NCBI RefSeq assembly: GCF_037975245.1
Contig: NC_092571.1
Span: 1,654,501 to 1,718,500, forward strand
Origin: Apostichopus japonicus
Lineage: Eukaryota > Echinodermata > Holothuroidea > Aspidochirotida > Stichopodidae
Reading direction: 5' to 3'
Length of the DNA stretch: 64,000 bases
Of the stretch, positions 14,101 through 29,100 are shown piece after piece (positions within the stretch are counted from its first letter, which is position 1; each line of letters begins with the position of its first letter). Below the pieces are notes generated by a model. That model worked only from the letters and a program-made list of their open reading frames with translations, was not told the DNA's origin and did not search any database. The position numbers and the translations under genes were made by a program.

Positions 14101-17100
14101 GCTTCTAGGTGCCCAGGCTCTATTCTCAGGCGACTTCTGTTTGAGAAACAAAAATAGAAAAGAATTAAAAAAGTATTGAACATCTGTCTGTAAGTCGGAC
14201 TTTCCTGGGTGCCTTTAACTTTTGCTTCCTGTTCAATGTTATGTTGATAGCTATAAGTAGCACAATTTAAGTGGAGCAGATACAAGGACAGTTTCAGTGG
14301 AGTTTGATTTTGGCTGGTTTGGAGAGGGAGGGGGGGGGGATCAGATGTGTGTTGGGGGGGGTGGTGGTCATAACCGAAAGGTGAAAAAATACAAAATAAC
14401 ATAAAAGTTTTCTGAAGAATGTTCTGTGTTGCATTATTGTGAAATCAACATTCGTCACTATCAGAGTAATATATACATACATATATATATATATATAGAT
14501 ATATATATGAATATATATATATATATATGAATATATATATATATATATATATGAATATGTATATAAACAATTTTTTATATTTTTTTTTACAAAAAATAAA
14601 TAAATAAATTACGGTTTTATTTCTTCTTTTACAGAGTGACAGATTGGATGAACAAAGGTGTTCATTACCGTCCGTTTTGCAGGTGAGTTAAAAAGAAAGA
14701 AAAGGATCTATCTTATTACAGCCTGATTTTGATTACGCGAATATAATAATTATGGATTGAATGATTAAAAATAGTAATTTACTGTGTTGACTTGCACATT
14801 GGACATCGTATGTGTGGAGATTCTGTCCTTCCAGATTATAAAAAGATATTGCAAGAAAGGAAGGAAAAATTAAAAGATGAAAAGGAGAAGGTAATTTCCT
14901 GCGTGTAAAATTACGTGATCTTGTCTCGTCTATACTAAAATTTGAAGTTTGTCTGGCAAGTTGTAGAACCCAAATGGGGAAGTTGGTGGTATCTTAGGGG
15001 GGTGTTAGGGGTATCCTCAGGGGGTGTTGGGGGTACTCGTTGAGGGAGTTGGTGGTACCCTTAAAGGGAGTTGGTGGTACCCTAAGGGGGAGTTGGTGGT
15101 ATCCTCAAGGGGTGTTGGGGATACTCTCAGTGGGGGTTGGTGGTACCCTAAGGGGGAGTTGGTGTTACCCTAAGGGGAGTTGGTGGCACCCTAGGGGGAG
15201 TTGGGAGTACCCTAAAGGGGAGTTGGAATACCCTAAGGGGAGTTGGAATACCCTTAGGGGAAGTTGGGAAGGGGGTCGGGATAGGAGGGGATTGCATTGT
15301 TTACATGGGCTTCATTTGGATATAGCAATGGCTCACATACTTCTGACATCCATTGAAGGAAATTTGATAACTTTATGGTGAATACAGACTTACACTTGAA
15401 TAATTATTCCGCTAAAGTGCGGCCCTCACAGTAGGGAGAATACGTCCATCCAGATATCTATGTAAAAATATCCTGAGTCATTAGATTGATACAAGTGACA
15501 TTTCCTGAGAGGAAGCACTGTCCAAGGTTAGCAAGAGATGCAACATCCGTATTAAATTTAATCTCTTGTGCTGCTTGCTGCTCAATGAGGATGGAGGGAT
15601 AGGTCGCATCATCCACAGATGCTCATCCAGGCAAAGGGTCGTAGAAGAGAGGAGATTAGCGTAATGCTGTCACGTTTATCATGTTAGAATGTATGCGACA
15701 GGGAAAGGAATGCCTCAATCGGATGGATTCTTGGAGGGTTGGGGGAGGAGGGTTGGGGGATGGGGTTGGGGGAGGGGCATGGAGATGGGGTTGTTGGAGG
15801 GGGTTGGGGGGTTGGGGGGATTGAGGCCTGATCCAAAGCACAATGTCATTCATAGTAAAAATAATGCCAAATAAGGGACCAGGGAAAGGTTTAGTCCAGG
15901 CTGGAAGAGGAGGAGGAGGAGCATGGGTAAAGGAATTAGAATCTGTTGCTAGATCAAACAGGGATATATAACAAAAATAAAAGTATAAGATGGAGTTGTT
16001 GGGGGGGGGGAGCGGGGAAGATGAAACTTTGCAACAAGATTTTATTACTAGAGTTCCTTTTAAAGGGATGTGTGAGATCTGTGAGGGAAAGCAGTTTATC
16101 AAGTTTTTGTTTTTGTGTGGTGTCATTGGTGGAAAGAGGGAGAGCACTCTATGTTCATTCTACGTTCACTCTGTGGCATTGTTGTTTAATTGTATGGGAG
16201 GTAGAGCACTCTATTTACATTCTAGGTTCACTCTATGTGGTGGCATTGTTGTTTATATGGGTATGGGAGGTAGAGCACTCTATGTTCCTTCTACGTTCAC
16301 TCTATGTGGTGGCATTGTTGTTTATATGTATGGGAGGTAGAGCACTCTATGTTCATTCTAGGTTCACTCTATGTGGTGGCATTGTTGTTTATATGGGTAT
16401 GGGAGGTAGAGCACTCTATGTTCATTCTAGGTTCACTCTATGTGGTGGCATTGTTGTTTATATGGGTATGGGAGGTAGAGCACTCTATGTTCATTCTAGG
16501 TTCACTCTATGTGGTGGCATTGTTGTTTATATGGGTATGGGAGGTAGAGCACTCTATGTTCCTTCTACGTTCATTCTATGTGGCATCGTTGTTTATATAT
16601 ATGGGAGGTATAGAGCACTCTATTTACATTCTAGGTTCACTCTGTGTAGCATTGTTGTTTATATGTACGCTTCCCCAGTCAGAATATCGACGACCATCTC
16701 ACACGTATTGATCTACACGGTTGTTAAAGACTTTGATGGAATTTATTTTTCAAAATGTTTTGTCTGTTTTTGTCCTCTCGATAGAACTCTTTCAGTACAC
16801 CATCCCCCAAACCAAAGAGAGTCCAAAAACAGACCAACACAGAGAGGATAAAAGAGGTAAGAGGTTGCAGGGAACCATTAGATTAGGCCAACTAGAATGG
16901 TGCCATTACTATTATTGATTATTTATTTAAACTTTAAATCCTTCCAATCTTGTTATTTATGGTTCTTTAATATTTCCTTATATTTTCATTAGTCAGTGTT
17001 TACCGCCACACCCAAAATGTTTTGTTAACGCTTGGCCTGATAGTCCTTGTGACATAAATAAGCCCTGCCTGCCCTGGCAATTAGGACAAATGTTTCCGTT

Positions 17101-20100
17101 AGAATTGTTATCGATAGTTGTGTTTAAACTTTGCCCCATTACATTTCATTGAAAAGACCTTGAATAACAAATGCTGAAATGAGCTAGAAGAAAGAAATCT
17201 TGGAAATATATATATTTGCTTTACAATATTTGATATTTCCTGAACGCCAGAAACAACAGAAAATATATTCTTTCGTTTCCTTCTTACATTATAACGTTTG
17301 GCAGCCAAAAATAGACTCGAAAAGAGGAAAAGAAAATTAAGTTCATATGTCAGTAAACTGGATCTTTTGTGTGTGATAGGAAAACGAAGGACGGAACTTT
17401 TTTTAGGGGGGGGGGTGGGGAATTGGAGGTTGTGCAGACATAGAAGGGAGTAAGCATTACTCTTGTTTGCGCTGATGTTTCTTTTCCTTTCAACGTACTG
17501 ATTTTACAATACAAACTGCTGGTATTAGATTACCACATGCTGATATCATGTTGCAACAAAGTGACATTACAGCACAACATGCACAAATGCGTCAATCTTG
17601 TTTGTGCTCAGCAGATGTTGTTCGCATTTCAACGTACTGGATTCACAATACAAACTGCTGGTATTAGATTATAACATGCTGATATCATGTTACAACATGG
17701 TGACATTACAGCACAACATGCTGATATCACACTAAAAGGTACAGCATACTGATTCAACAGTACAACATACTGATATTACAATCCAACACTACTGATTTTA
17801 CAATACAATCTGCTGGTATTAGATTACAACATGCTGATATCATGTTACAACATGGTGACATTACAGCACAATATGCTGATATCACACTAAAAGGTACAGC
17901 ATACTGATTCAACAGTACAACATACTGATATTACAATCCAACACTACTGATTTTACAATACAAACTGCTGGTATTAGATTACAACATGCTGATATCATGT
18001 TACAACATGCTGACATCACACTTAGTTACAGCATACTGATTAACAGTACAACATAATGATATTACAATCCAACACTGATTTTAACATTCTGATTTTATAT
18101 TAACATAATTTGGATATTAAAATATTAGAAGGCACATTATCTCATGTCCTCAATTGTTTACCTAATAGGCTGTGATTTTTTTTTTTTTTTTTTAATACTT
18201 TAGATGCCATCCCGGGTTCCCCATCCATTTCCCCTGTCCTTTTATTCACTTATCGAAACCTTAATTGTTTGATAACAGGATGTTCAATCGGGCAGAAATG
18301 CTTTCTATTTTACTTTTTAATTCATTTGCACACTGTGCTCGATTCAGTATTAGATTTCCGTAATTACTGACGGTCTAATAAAGGAGTGAATACAAATTGT
18401 TCTGTAAAGTGAAATTTTGTGTCAGTAACATTATTGTCAGTAACCTGGAACTGTTGAAAAGACATGTCAACTTTCCGGCTAAGTAATAGGAACTGGGGAG
18501 TTTTGCAGTTCAATAACCAAGATGCAAGTCAATTTAGAGATACATTTGTCGCACAGGTTTTTAGATGTTTCTTAGTGTCATGTGTTTTTACTTGCAATTC
18601 TGATTACACAGAGCAAGAGAGCCCAAAAAAAAATAATAATTATAAAGGACAATAAAAATTTTGAAAAATTAAATACACAGATATAATCTAGCAGAAATAT
18701 CCCTGAAACAAACTTCTAGAAATTGTCATCTTTAAATTGCAATTTTCTCTTGGAATTGGGTCTGCTATATGTATGATGTTTGTCTCGATGCTATGGAAAG
18801 TTGGATATGCACACCAGCGCCACGCGCCGGGCAAGTGTAAGAGAGTACAGTGTTTAACATTTTCCTTAATTGGCTCTTTTAGTGAGGATGATGTCAGAGA
18901 ATGTTAAGTTTACTTGTGGAATCGTAGTACAGGCTGTTTTACAATATCCATGCAGTGGTGTTGAATAGAAAAGGGCTACCCCTTCCCACCTTTCGTCCCT
19001 CTATCCCTCTATCCTTTCCCCACCTTTCCTCCCCCTACCCTTCCGAACCTTCCTCCCTCTTCCCCTTCAACACCTTTCCTTCCTCTACCCCACCTTTCCT
19101 CCCCTTCCCCTCAAAACCTGTCAAACTAGATCACCATTACTCCCATAAAAATCAAAGAATCCTCAGCAAATGGGTTGCAGTTTTGATTCTCTCATTCTCC
19201 CCTTCTTTAGTGTTTATTACTGCTCGATTAAAACCTTATTTCAAAACAAGTATCGTTTCCAAAACATGTCCACGTCTTTGCCTTTTGCAGCTGCTGAGTA
19301 AGGGCGGGCCGTACCCGAACATCATCTTACCGCCGGACAAGAACTATTGGACGGACGGATTACAGGATGTCCTCTCGATTGAGCTGGACAGGATCTCTGC
19401 CACATCCTCGGACATCGATGACATCTCCCCGGATACCAAGTCACTATCACCTTCGTGCTGTTCGGTGCCGTGCGAAGCTTCGTTGGAGGTCGACGACACG
19501 CACAGGATATACGGGAGAGAATATTACGGGCAGGTGAGATTTCAAGATCATCTCGATGATTGAACTACTAGATTTATAGTCTGATTATGAATGGACGATT
19601 CTACCTAGGTCCAGGACCGATATAATTCCCAGCTGTAGAAAAAAAAAAAATGTAAAATTTTGAACGAGTGAATCCTGTGATCTGCAATGTATAGACATGG
19701 AAAGCTAAAGTTCTCAGGTCTTGACTAATCTAATTGACAAAACTTCCATACAGGTCAACCTATAGTTTACAGTCAGTGTTACACCACCTATAAGCAGTAA
19801 CAAAAGTCAATAGTATCACCAATATTAGGAGGAGGAGGGGGGAGGGGAGAGGGGGGAGTTGTAGGGGACCGCGAGAACTCCCTCTCTTGCCTCTCCTCTC
19901 CTCTCCCTATCTCTCTTCTTCTCTCTTCTCCTCCCTCTGTCATTCACTTCCTCTGCTCCTCTCCTTGGCACTGACACTACAAGTCACCCTTTAAAAGCTT
20001 TACATAGATGCTCTCAGGAATTAGTCGCATGTTTGGGGTCCTATCTATATATCGAAAGTTTTTTGATGTGCAGGGCAGGTATATCAAGCTATTTATAGAT

Positions 20101-23100
20101 GGAGAGATACGAACCGTTTTATCAAGTTTTCTCAAGTGACATCTGGCACGTACCTGTGTTCCAATCTGTCCCATCCAATATTTCCCCAACTACTTTGGTT
20201 GGACTTTCGGATGGTGTGATCCATAGGCATGGTCTAATACAACTGATACAGGACGTCTAATTAAACGGCCCTCGAGGATCGAAACGAGGACACAGGGAGA
20301 TGATGATGATACTTGGAGCAAACAGGATGCAAATATTGAGGCGTAAATATCGTCATAGGAACCAAAGAATATCACCTAATCATTGTCGTAAAGGTGAATT
20401 AGAAAGAGCAAAGTAAAAAGGGAAGTGTTTGCTTAGCTCAAGACAAGATGATTAGGAAGCTATTACGTGCAGTTAATAAAGATGGCGCCTCAGGCGGGAA
20501 GAATTGACCCTGTTATTGTCCTAATTAGGTGTTATTGTGGCTGCTACATGCACTATTATTATTCAATATTGACTGCAGTGTACAAGGTTTGATTCTGAGG
20601 ATTATCCCTAAACCATAGTGAGAAAACAATACAGTAGAAAGGACTTAGAACATGGGGGGGGGGGAGGGGGATGGGATTTGGGGGGGTGGGATTTGGGGAG
20701 TGGGATGTGGGGGGAAGGTGAGATATCCCCAAAGGGGTAACCTGGAACTTATAGGGGTGGTAGTAAATAATAGCATGCTACAGTATAGAAGAAATTTTTA
20801 AGAAATGAAAAATGTTTTTTTTTTTTAAACAATTCTAACAATTGATGATAATAGCTAATGTTTTCACATATTATATTACCCTCCTCCCTCCTAAACCCCT
20901 TACTTTCACATCCCCTTCTTCAATGAAGGAATGATGCCAATTAACCAGACATAAACCAAAGAACCACGTACATCTATGTGTAGGCGTTTCTGGATTTGTT
21001 CATGTTGCCTTGCCAATTGCATCTTAGAAACATTTGACTCGCTGGAATTACTCGCTGAAGAGCATTCCAGTTTGCGCAGACAATGATCCATATCCTATAC
21101 TTCATGCTTGATGGTGCTTTCTGTCTGCGTTTTGAAATCGTGTCTGGACAAAAAGAGAGGAAGCCCCCCCCCCAAAAAAAAAACAAAGCTTTGCGATACA
21201 TCTTTAAAGCAGCCTTAATTTTTGTTTTCTACAATTTGGTTTTAATGTCTTTCATTTCAAGTGTTTTAACCATAGCAATGTACCCCATTAGCTTGATCAC
21301 AGTCCAGGGTCATATCAAACCATGAAGTGAAATTCCAGAAAATTTGGAATTTTACCCCCTTTTTTTAAATTTTTTTTTTTTCATACATATGTGATGTACT
21401 ATACTGTTATGGGAGAGTTGTCCTAGGGATGACATGGTGAAAACCTAATGAAGTTATTAAATATTTATAATAAAAATGTGACTAATTAGTTTCATTATCA
21501 GCGATTTTAATATTTCTCGGTTTGGTAAAATTGTCGACCAAAACTCGTCAGAATAGCTTTAAACGAAGAAACATTTCAAAGTTGTTTTTTTTCCCCATTT
21601 TTCCTGCGTCGTATTCTCTACCTCAAGCAATCTTAAATCAATGGGCTAAGCTTTTAAGTTGAACCAATTCTCTGATTTCTGCCGTCTGTGTTAGAAATCT
21701 TTGAAATTGATTTTTTGCTTTTGTACCATCTCAGATAATGTGGTTGTTGGGATTTAACCCTGACCATTTCCTGACGACTTCCTGTAAGGCTTTGAGCTGT
21801 AAAAATTTCATAGAGACTTCTTTTTTTTTTCAAGAATTTTTAAAATGGAAAATGGATAATTTTTCAAGTGACCTTTACAAAGATCTTTAAGATCAGTTGT
21901 TCACCTTGCTTTAATTATTATATTCCTTTCTGAAGTCCTTGAAAATTGTTTTTTTAACAAGAGCAAGTAGCAATCCCTCCCCAAAAAAGACATTTTAATA
22001 AACATTCCCATTATAATATCAAATTTTCAAAATATGGTTGCATTTGAAGAAATGGAAAAAAAATTTGCAAAATGATTTAATTAGCTCAGAGGATGCAGAA
22101 TAAACCCCTCAGGGGTGAAGTACAGAGAGATCAAAGGCATTAGAGGTACAGTCATAAGAGCCTCTAGACGAAAAACTTTAAATCATAAACTAGATTCGGT
22201 TAACAATTGTTTTTTTGTTTTGTTTTGGTTAACTTTTGCAGATTAATAAACCTTCTCAATTTCTACCCTTAGGCTTTTGAAACAGTGGTCCCTGTATGAC
22301 TGTTTTCCATTTTGCACGAAGACCTAATTGATTAAGCCGCCTTTTTTACAAAAAGAATTGATACAAATGAATCCTTAGGGTGCGATCTTTAGATGAAAAA
22401 AAAAATTAAGAATATCTCTTTGTTCAAAGGCTTCTTTGTTCGGCTAAAATGGATCAACTGAAAACTATTTTGTGTTTGTACTATTTTGTGTACAGTCAGG
22501 TATTACAAAAATACCTTAATATTTCTTCATTAATGGAAGTTGGTATATGAAGGGCGCTACTTAGGAACAACATCTGTAAGAATATTTTACGAATTTACAG
22601 ATGTGGTTGAAAACTGTTCCTTATTTAGTATTGTCTTTTTGAGACTGGTTTTGTATCCAGGTATGATGGACAAACTTTGTTTTGCTACTGTGTAATTTAT
22701 GCGTACTTCTCATTTAGAAAACGGAAATTTTCATATTTCTGTACAAGTGACAAAATGAAATTTGATTTCAACAGAGAAAAGAGAATGCCATTTTTCAGTA
22801 AATATCTTAGAAAAGTATGTTTTTCTTTAGAGTACCATCTTCATTGGTTTACATCATTTGTGTAATATTTTGACATATTAAGATGCTCCACTCTATCTGA
22901 ATTAAGAACCTCTGGATTACAACCCATTGGCACAGGTATCAAATTATTAACCACTCCATCCTATACAGAAAACTGTTGTGTACAGTACATCCCACTGCAG
23001 TATCAAATTACACTTCCAAATTTTCCTTATGTTTCTTCCTTCACATATCTCCACCACATGTCCATATATCTACAACACACATCCCATATAACAATACATG

Positions 23101-26100
23101 ATCTCAACCACATATATACCACATTTTACTCTACATATCTGTACCACAGATGTATGTCAACACATCAGGACTGCAATAATGTCCACTTGGATTTTATCTG
23201 AGTCACAAATCATTTTTTTCCTGCTGTTGTGATTATGCTACAGTCAGTTGTTAGCAACATATCTGATAAACAGATGTGATACATGGAACAAGATTTGACC
23301 TTCAGTGCCCTAGATCACAAGAGCTATTTTGAATATAACAATATTTACAGGCCCAATAACAAATTATACCAGTATCTGGATGGTTGTTCCACTTAACATT
23401 TTGAACACCTACTGTACCTGCTCATCTACTTCCATTCCCCTCCCTTCCCTTTCCTTCCCTTCTGTTCGTTCCTTTCCATCCCCTCCCCTTCCATCCCCTC
23501 CCATTCCATCCCCTCCCCTTCCCTCCCCTCCCCTCCCCTCTCCTCCCTTCCCTGGTTGTGTCATCTCAGAGAGTCACCAACTGTGGAACACACAGTAATA
23601 CAACTTCAACAAGGTAGCATGTATCACACAGACATACCAACAACTTCCTTAAGATTATTCAATGTTAGATTGTGTAAATTAAGTAAATTAATCACTGGTC
23701 ATCTGTTTTGGGGATTATTCAATGTTAGATTGTGTAAATTAAGTAAATTAATCACTGGTCATTCTCTTTTTGTGTTCTATTTCCAGGAGCACATAGATTA
23801 TTTAGCCTTCGATGAGGACCTTGGTCCCCTGATCATGTCGGTGAGGGCAGAGAAACACAACGATGACACGGACCACTTAAAAGTCATACTAAGGTAAGTC
23901 TTTCCCTAATTCATGTTCTTGGATTAAAACGTCTTTCCCTTACTCGGGGGGGGGGGGGGGGGCGGGGGGGTGGCAAGGTCATTCTTTCAAAAAGCAAGAA
24001 AATTTCAAACAGCGGAACTGTAAAGTTTTTTCCGTCATTTTTAGATTTTTTTAAAAAAAATTTTTTTAATGTTCAAATGTCTGAAACACTGTTGGCAGTG
24101 TTTTCCCCTTTTGGAACTTAGGGTTATTAAGGCCTGAATATATTTGTAAACTTGAATGATATAAGCACCTATTTATCATGTTAAACTGTTTAGTAATGTT
24201 TGTTGACAGGTTGTTTTCTTTGTTAACAGGAAATTAGTCATAATGCCACGCTCAACAATGATAACATTCTATATTCCATTTGTGGCCAAAAAGAAAGAAA
24301 AAATAGGAAAAATATAAAGACAAGTATTGGAAGTTGAGATGGTGTTTTTGTGTATGGGGTTCAGCTCATAGGTCATGTTATTAGCTTAGTAACTATATCC
24401 ATACACATTTGTCATCCAGTCGGCTTAGTAACTATATCCACACACATTTGTCATCCAGTCGGAACAAGTAATTGGCGAAGAGAGGAAGTCGTCTCGGCAA
24501 ATGGTTTTTATTCGGTACTTTAATGGAAAATGGATTGCTCGGGAACAATACATCTAATCTTCGGCTAACCCGACAAGACTTAGCCTGTAATTGAGCGTTG
24601 ATTCCCGTTTCCTATCGCGGAATTGTCCAGTAATAATACGTCGCAGGAAAGAGGCTGATTTATATGACTTTCAAACGAGGGCGGGGGGGTTGGGGAAATA
24701 AATTCCACTCCAAACTTCTGGGAAAGTCATCATCTTTGCAAGTCATAATAGCCTATGTGGGACTGACATCAAAAGTTGAAGCTTATTGAGTACACGGTGA
24801 CATAGCAGCGATTCTTGCTGCGGTAATGGTGGTGAATGTGCTGTTTTCTCCTTCAGATGTTTCACATTTGTTAACCTATTAGAGTTATCGATGAGTCAAT
24901 CGGTCATAGGTAACTAGTTGTACTTTTGTACAGTTGAATATCTCGTTCGATTGATAGACTAGTTTGTGGTTTACATGTGAGGTAGGGAGGGGAGGGGCCA
25001 GGGGGGTGGGTTATTGCTTCCAGTAGTGTCTAGTTTCTTGGTCCATTTTTATATTTTTTTTATTATTTTTTATATATTTTTTCCTGTTGGTAATCTTATG
25101 TACCCACTTAGGGTTAGGGATTTGAAATGATGAAAACTGAGGGAAGGTGTGAGTGGGGGGGGGGGATATTTAAAAATAATTAGTTTCTACATTTATAGGG
25201 ATGTAGTGTTGTATTTCTCTTGGGGTTTCAGAAGTTCTCAATACTCGGAAGTTACTAGAAATGTGTGTTGTAGGCAGATTGACATATGGACATTGACTAG
25301 GGGTGTGCGGGAGGGGGGGGGGGAGGTGGGTGTGATGTAACAAGCCATGTTTTTGCTATAGTTAGGGGTACTCTTTCCACCTTGCATCTGCTCTGGATAG
25401 CCTGTGGGTTTCATCACCAGTAACAGATATAAAATCTGAAATGTGGTGTATTTTGTAGCCTTAGTTTGTTGTAGAAAACAGAATCTAGGGGATGGGAATA
25501 TGTTGAGAGAGGTACAATGGACTTGGGACTTATTTTTTCGAATAAATTATATCTCTATTAATCCAAATCGTATATTAACTATAAATATAGCATAATTGTT
25601 ATTCAATGGTCTGATTGATCAACCTTCACCATTCTAGGATACATAACATAAGAAATTTCAAATTTCATCAGAAGGATTATTTCTGTGTTTTATAAATAGA
25701 GTATCAAATATTGCAAAGCTTTGATAAAATCAAACAGCCATCCAATGTTTCAAGAAAAGCTGAAAATTTAGGTATCTTATGTCCCTGGGGCAGTTTAGAG
25801 TTGGTAATTTAGAAGCCCAAATATTGTTATAACTTCAATAATCTAGTTTGAAGGATATTTCTTTGGGTGTGTGTGTGGGGGAGGAAAGGTGTTGTTGCAT
25901 TACCCACAAAGGTATTAACATATTAATAACACCAAATTTGTGGTTGAAAAGGGCAGAGTTGTAATAATATTATTTGATGGATTGAGGTTCAAACTTTAGA
26001 ACTCAAAAAGTTGTCAGAGTTTTGCCAACATCTGCAGAAACGGTTAAACCTTAGAAGCAGAAGTTTACAAAGTCGTTTAGAAGTACTGTGACTTGGCATA

Positions 26101-29100
26101 TAATCCAGATTGTTTTTCAGATGTTTAAACTGGGTAAAAGGAGAGGGGGGGGGGGGCTTGAACAGACATAACCGTGCATTGGTCCGCGGACAGCAGTACA
26201 GTTAAGCAAACTTTATGTGAACATTATGACTGAGTTAGTTCAAGTGACAGTCAGGAACTCTTGCAACAGTGGGATGTTATGTTTGCCTTAAAGTTTGAAC
26301 ATGATGCTCCTGGAGATTACCCTCAGCCTCAAAATTTATTTCCAAATATTAAAGAGTTGTGGACTGAAGAGAATAAAATTATGGAATGGTGGGAAATGCT
26401 TTGAGAGAGGTTACAAAAAGAATCTTTGTTAAATTTAATTTGTGAGTGATAACGTTTGTAAATTTCTCTAGCATTTTTGGTAGGGGAACTCTGACCATGT
26501 TTGAAAATTGATTGATTAGTTTATATGTATCTATTGATCGTGACTGTCTTTCTATGACATTATCTTCAATATTTAGATCAAAAGCCGGGACCATTTATGA
26601 AGAATTGCCTTGGAATGGGCAATCAGAGCCACTAACACCGATCAGACTTGCCAAAGTAAGTTGACCAAATGTAACATTTCTTATTGGACTATAACATGTG
26701 CCATGTGTTTGTTGTATCAGCTGTGCAAACAGAGGTCCTTGTGCAGTTGTACAACCTCCATCTGTCTCGTTACTCTGTGTACTGTCAACTGTAACCGATC
26801 GATTCAATGAGATTTATTTTACATGATTAAATAAAAGTGGTTTCAAAGGTGTGTAAATACTTTGGTATATATTTTTCATTGATTTATTCTATTTTTTTCC
26901 CCTTTTCTTTACCCAGGCCCTGTGTGACAAGGTTACAGCTGAAAGATATCAGCCAATATTGTATCCTAAGGTAAGTCAAACTCCCAAGATTTTGAAAGGG
27001 CACCTCTTGAACGATGTCTGCCAAGTTTGGGCATCATTTGATACTGAAATAAAAACGTATCAAAGATTGCAGAAGGAGTGGACAGATTGCTATTGGGAAT
27101 GGTAGGTTCGAAGATGCTCCAAAATATAGATGAGTGCCGGGGGGGGGGGGGTGGGGAGAGTGGGGGAGGGTGTGGAGAGGAGGGTTGACAAGGAAGGCAA
27201 TGGAGGAGGGATCAGGGAGTTGAGGATTAAGAACTTCAGGTCAATGGAAGGAGTGTCTTCCTCAACCCCCCACCCTCTTTTGGGGGGGGTGATTCATGAT
27301 ACCACATACCCTACGCCTTGTTCCTCTATTGTTCTACAGGCATCGCACATGATCATGAAGTACGACGAGCACTGCGTGGTGAATTCTTTCAAGTTTGGGG
27401 TGATTTATCAGACCTTCGGTCAGACCACTGAGGAGGAGATGTTTGATAACAGGACGTCCAGTCCGGCCCTAGAGGAATTTCTCTCGTTACTGGGAGAAAA
27501 AGTCGAACTGAAAAACTTCCAGGGGTGAGTGTAACATAGTACAAAAACTTGTACGAATAAGGACGTTACTTTGGCGCCGATAGCCCTGACATATGACAGA
27601 GGAAAAAAAAAAACAGGTTTGGGAGAAACCTGGCCACTGACTGTTCATGCTGTGGACGTTTAGGTTAATAGATAAATAGAGAGGTTTAACAAGTGGGAAG
27701 AAAGGAGGAGGTGAGGGAGGGGGGTGGGGTGAGGATGGTGAGATGGTAAGGAGGTGGGGGAGGGGGCTGGTGAGATGGCAGAGTCTCATGGAAATATTAC
27801 AAGGAACTTTGTATTTGTTAATATTTAAAAATAAGAATGGTGTCATATATCAATCTGTGAGACAGATTATTTAGTGTTCTTCTTCATATTTAGACATCTT
27901 TGTTCCCTTGAAATCATATTTATGCAGTCATTCCTAATTGACTGGCTCCCGAACCAACAACAGAAACCTTTTAGTCTGTCAACATACGATACAAGAACAA
28001 CATTGAATGCTAACTTTGTGTAATAAACTAAAGAACAGTTTGTCAGTTGATATAAATGCCTGGAATGTTTTTTATACAAAGCAGTAAAAAAGGTTTCCAG
28101 CCTATTTTGTCATGGATGTTTTCCATCATCTTTTGCTGATAGATGCGCGAGCTTTACTCGTACAATCGAGTCATTCCTCTCCATTAAGCCTGCAGGTCGT
28201 AAAAATGCTTCCTCCGTTAGTCTCTTTGAGTTAGCTTGATGTATTGGCGGGTCTCAGCGCCTGTATCGTACGTTCTTTGAAGTCGACCTAATGTAATTCT
28301 TCCAAAGTCGAATTGAATTATGTCAGAGAAACCAATAGAGCGTTTAAAAACCTGAAGCCATTTCAAAATCTTTTTTGGGGAAAATCATGATTTATTGTGG
28401 CGGTTTCTTGAGCAAAACGAAATATCAGCTGTATGAACTGTTTAAGAAATGGCAGGAAGCCCTTAGTGATTGTAAGATTAAGTGGTGGTGGGGCCGGGGA
28501 GGGGGGGGTGGGGAGGGAGCGTTTACTGAAATGGGAAGGGAAATATAAAGATAAATTTGCCAGCACTGTTGAATGAAGACATTATTTTTAATGGGTCGAT
28601 TGTTTGAAAACGATTGTTTTTGTTATTCCTATGTTTACCTTGCTGATGCATCCTGAGTTTATTTTAAGAAAACTTTTGATGTCTTTTCTATTTTTAAATT
28701 CTTACTTCAACCAATGCCTTGCAAGAAAAGATATAAACATAGTTTGTTTATGTACAGGGAACAACTAATTATTTTCCGTCGTCGGTGTATTAACATTTAT
28801 GGAGGAAGTAAAATGCCAAACCAACATATTTTGTGATTCGTTCGTGTCGTATTGAACTGAAGCAGTTTTGAAAAAGAAACGAGAAAGGAAGAAATAGTCA
28901 TTGAAATTTGTTGCATCCTGAACAACCCTGTAGAGGAACCTATCCCCCCCCCCCCGTCCCTCCAACACACATGCACCCACAATATAAATGACAGTTACCC
29001 CCTGTATAGATTAAATGGTTCCACTCTTTTTCAACCCTGTTGAGGAACCTGTCCCCCCCCATCCCCCCAGCACACATGTACCCACGATATAAATGACAGT

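Larger units (their letters stand above)
19534..23786 (+). other. RAP1GAP intron 5
   Basis: 4.25 kb, no exon recognised. G-rich runs at 20,655-20,720, T-rich stretches, and a pyrimidine (CCCCTTCC)n tract at 23,435-23,552. The 20,000-20,560 stretch is more complex and CG-containing, but no product could be read. Confidence 0.5.

Noticed and set aside
15946-16851. 301-residue open frame with 23-residue repeats
   Set aside because: It follows from a 69-bp minisatellite; overlapping frames are equally open, and the end of the frame merely runs over RAP1GAP exon 4 in another frame.
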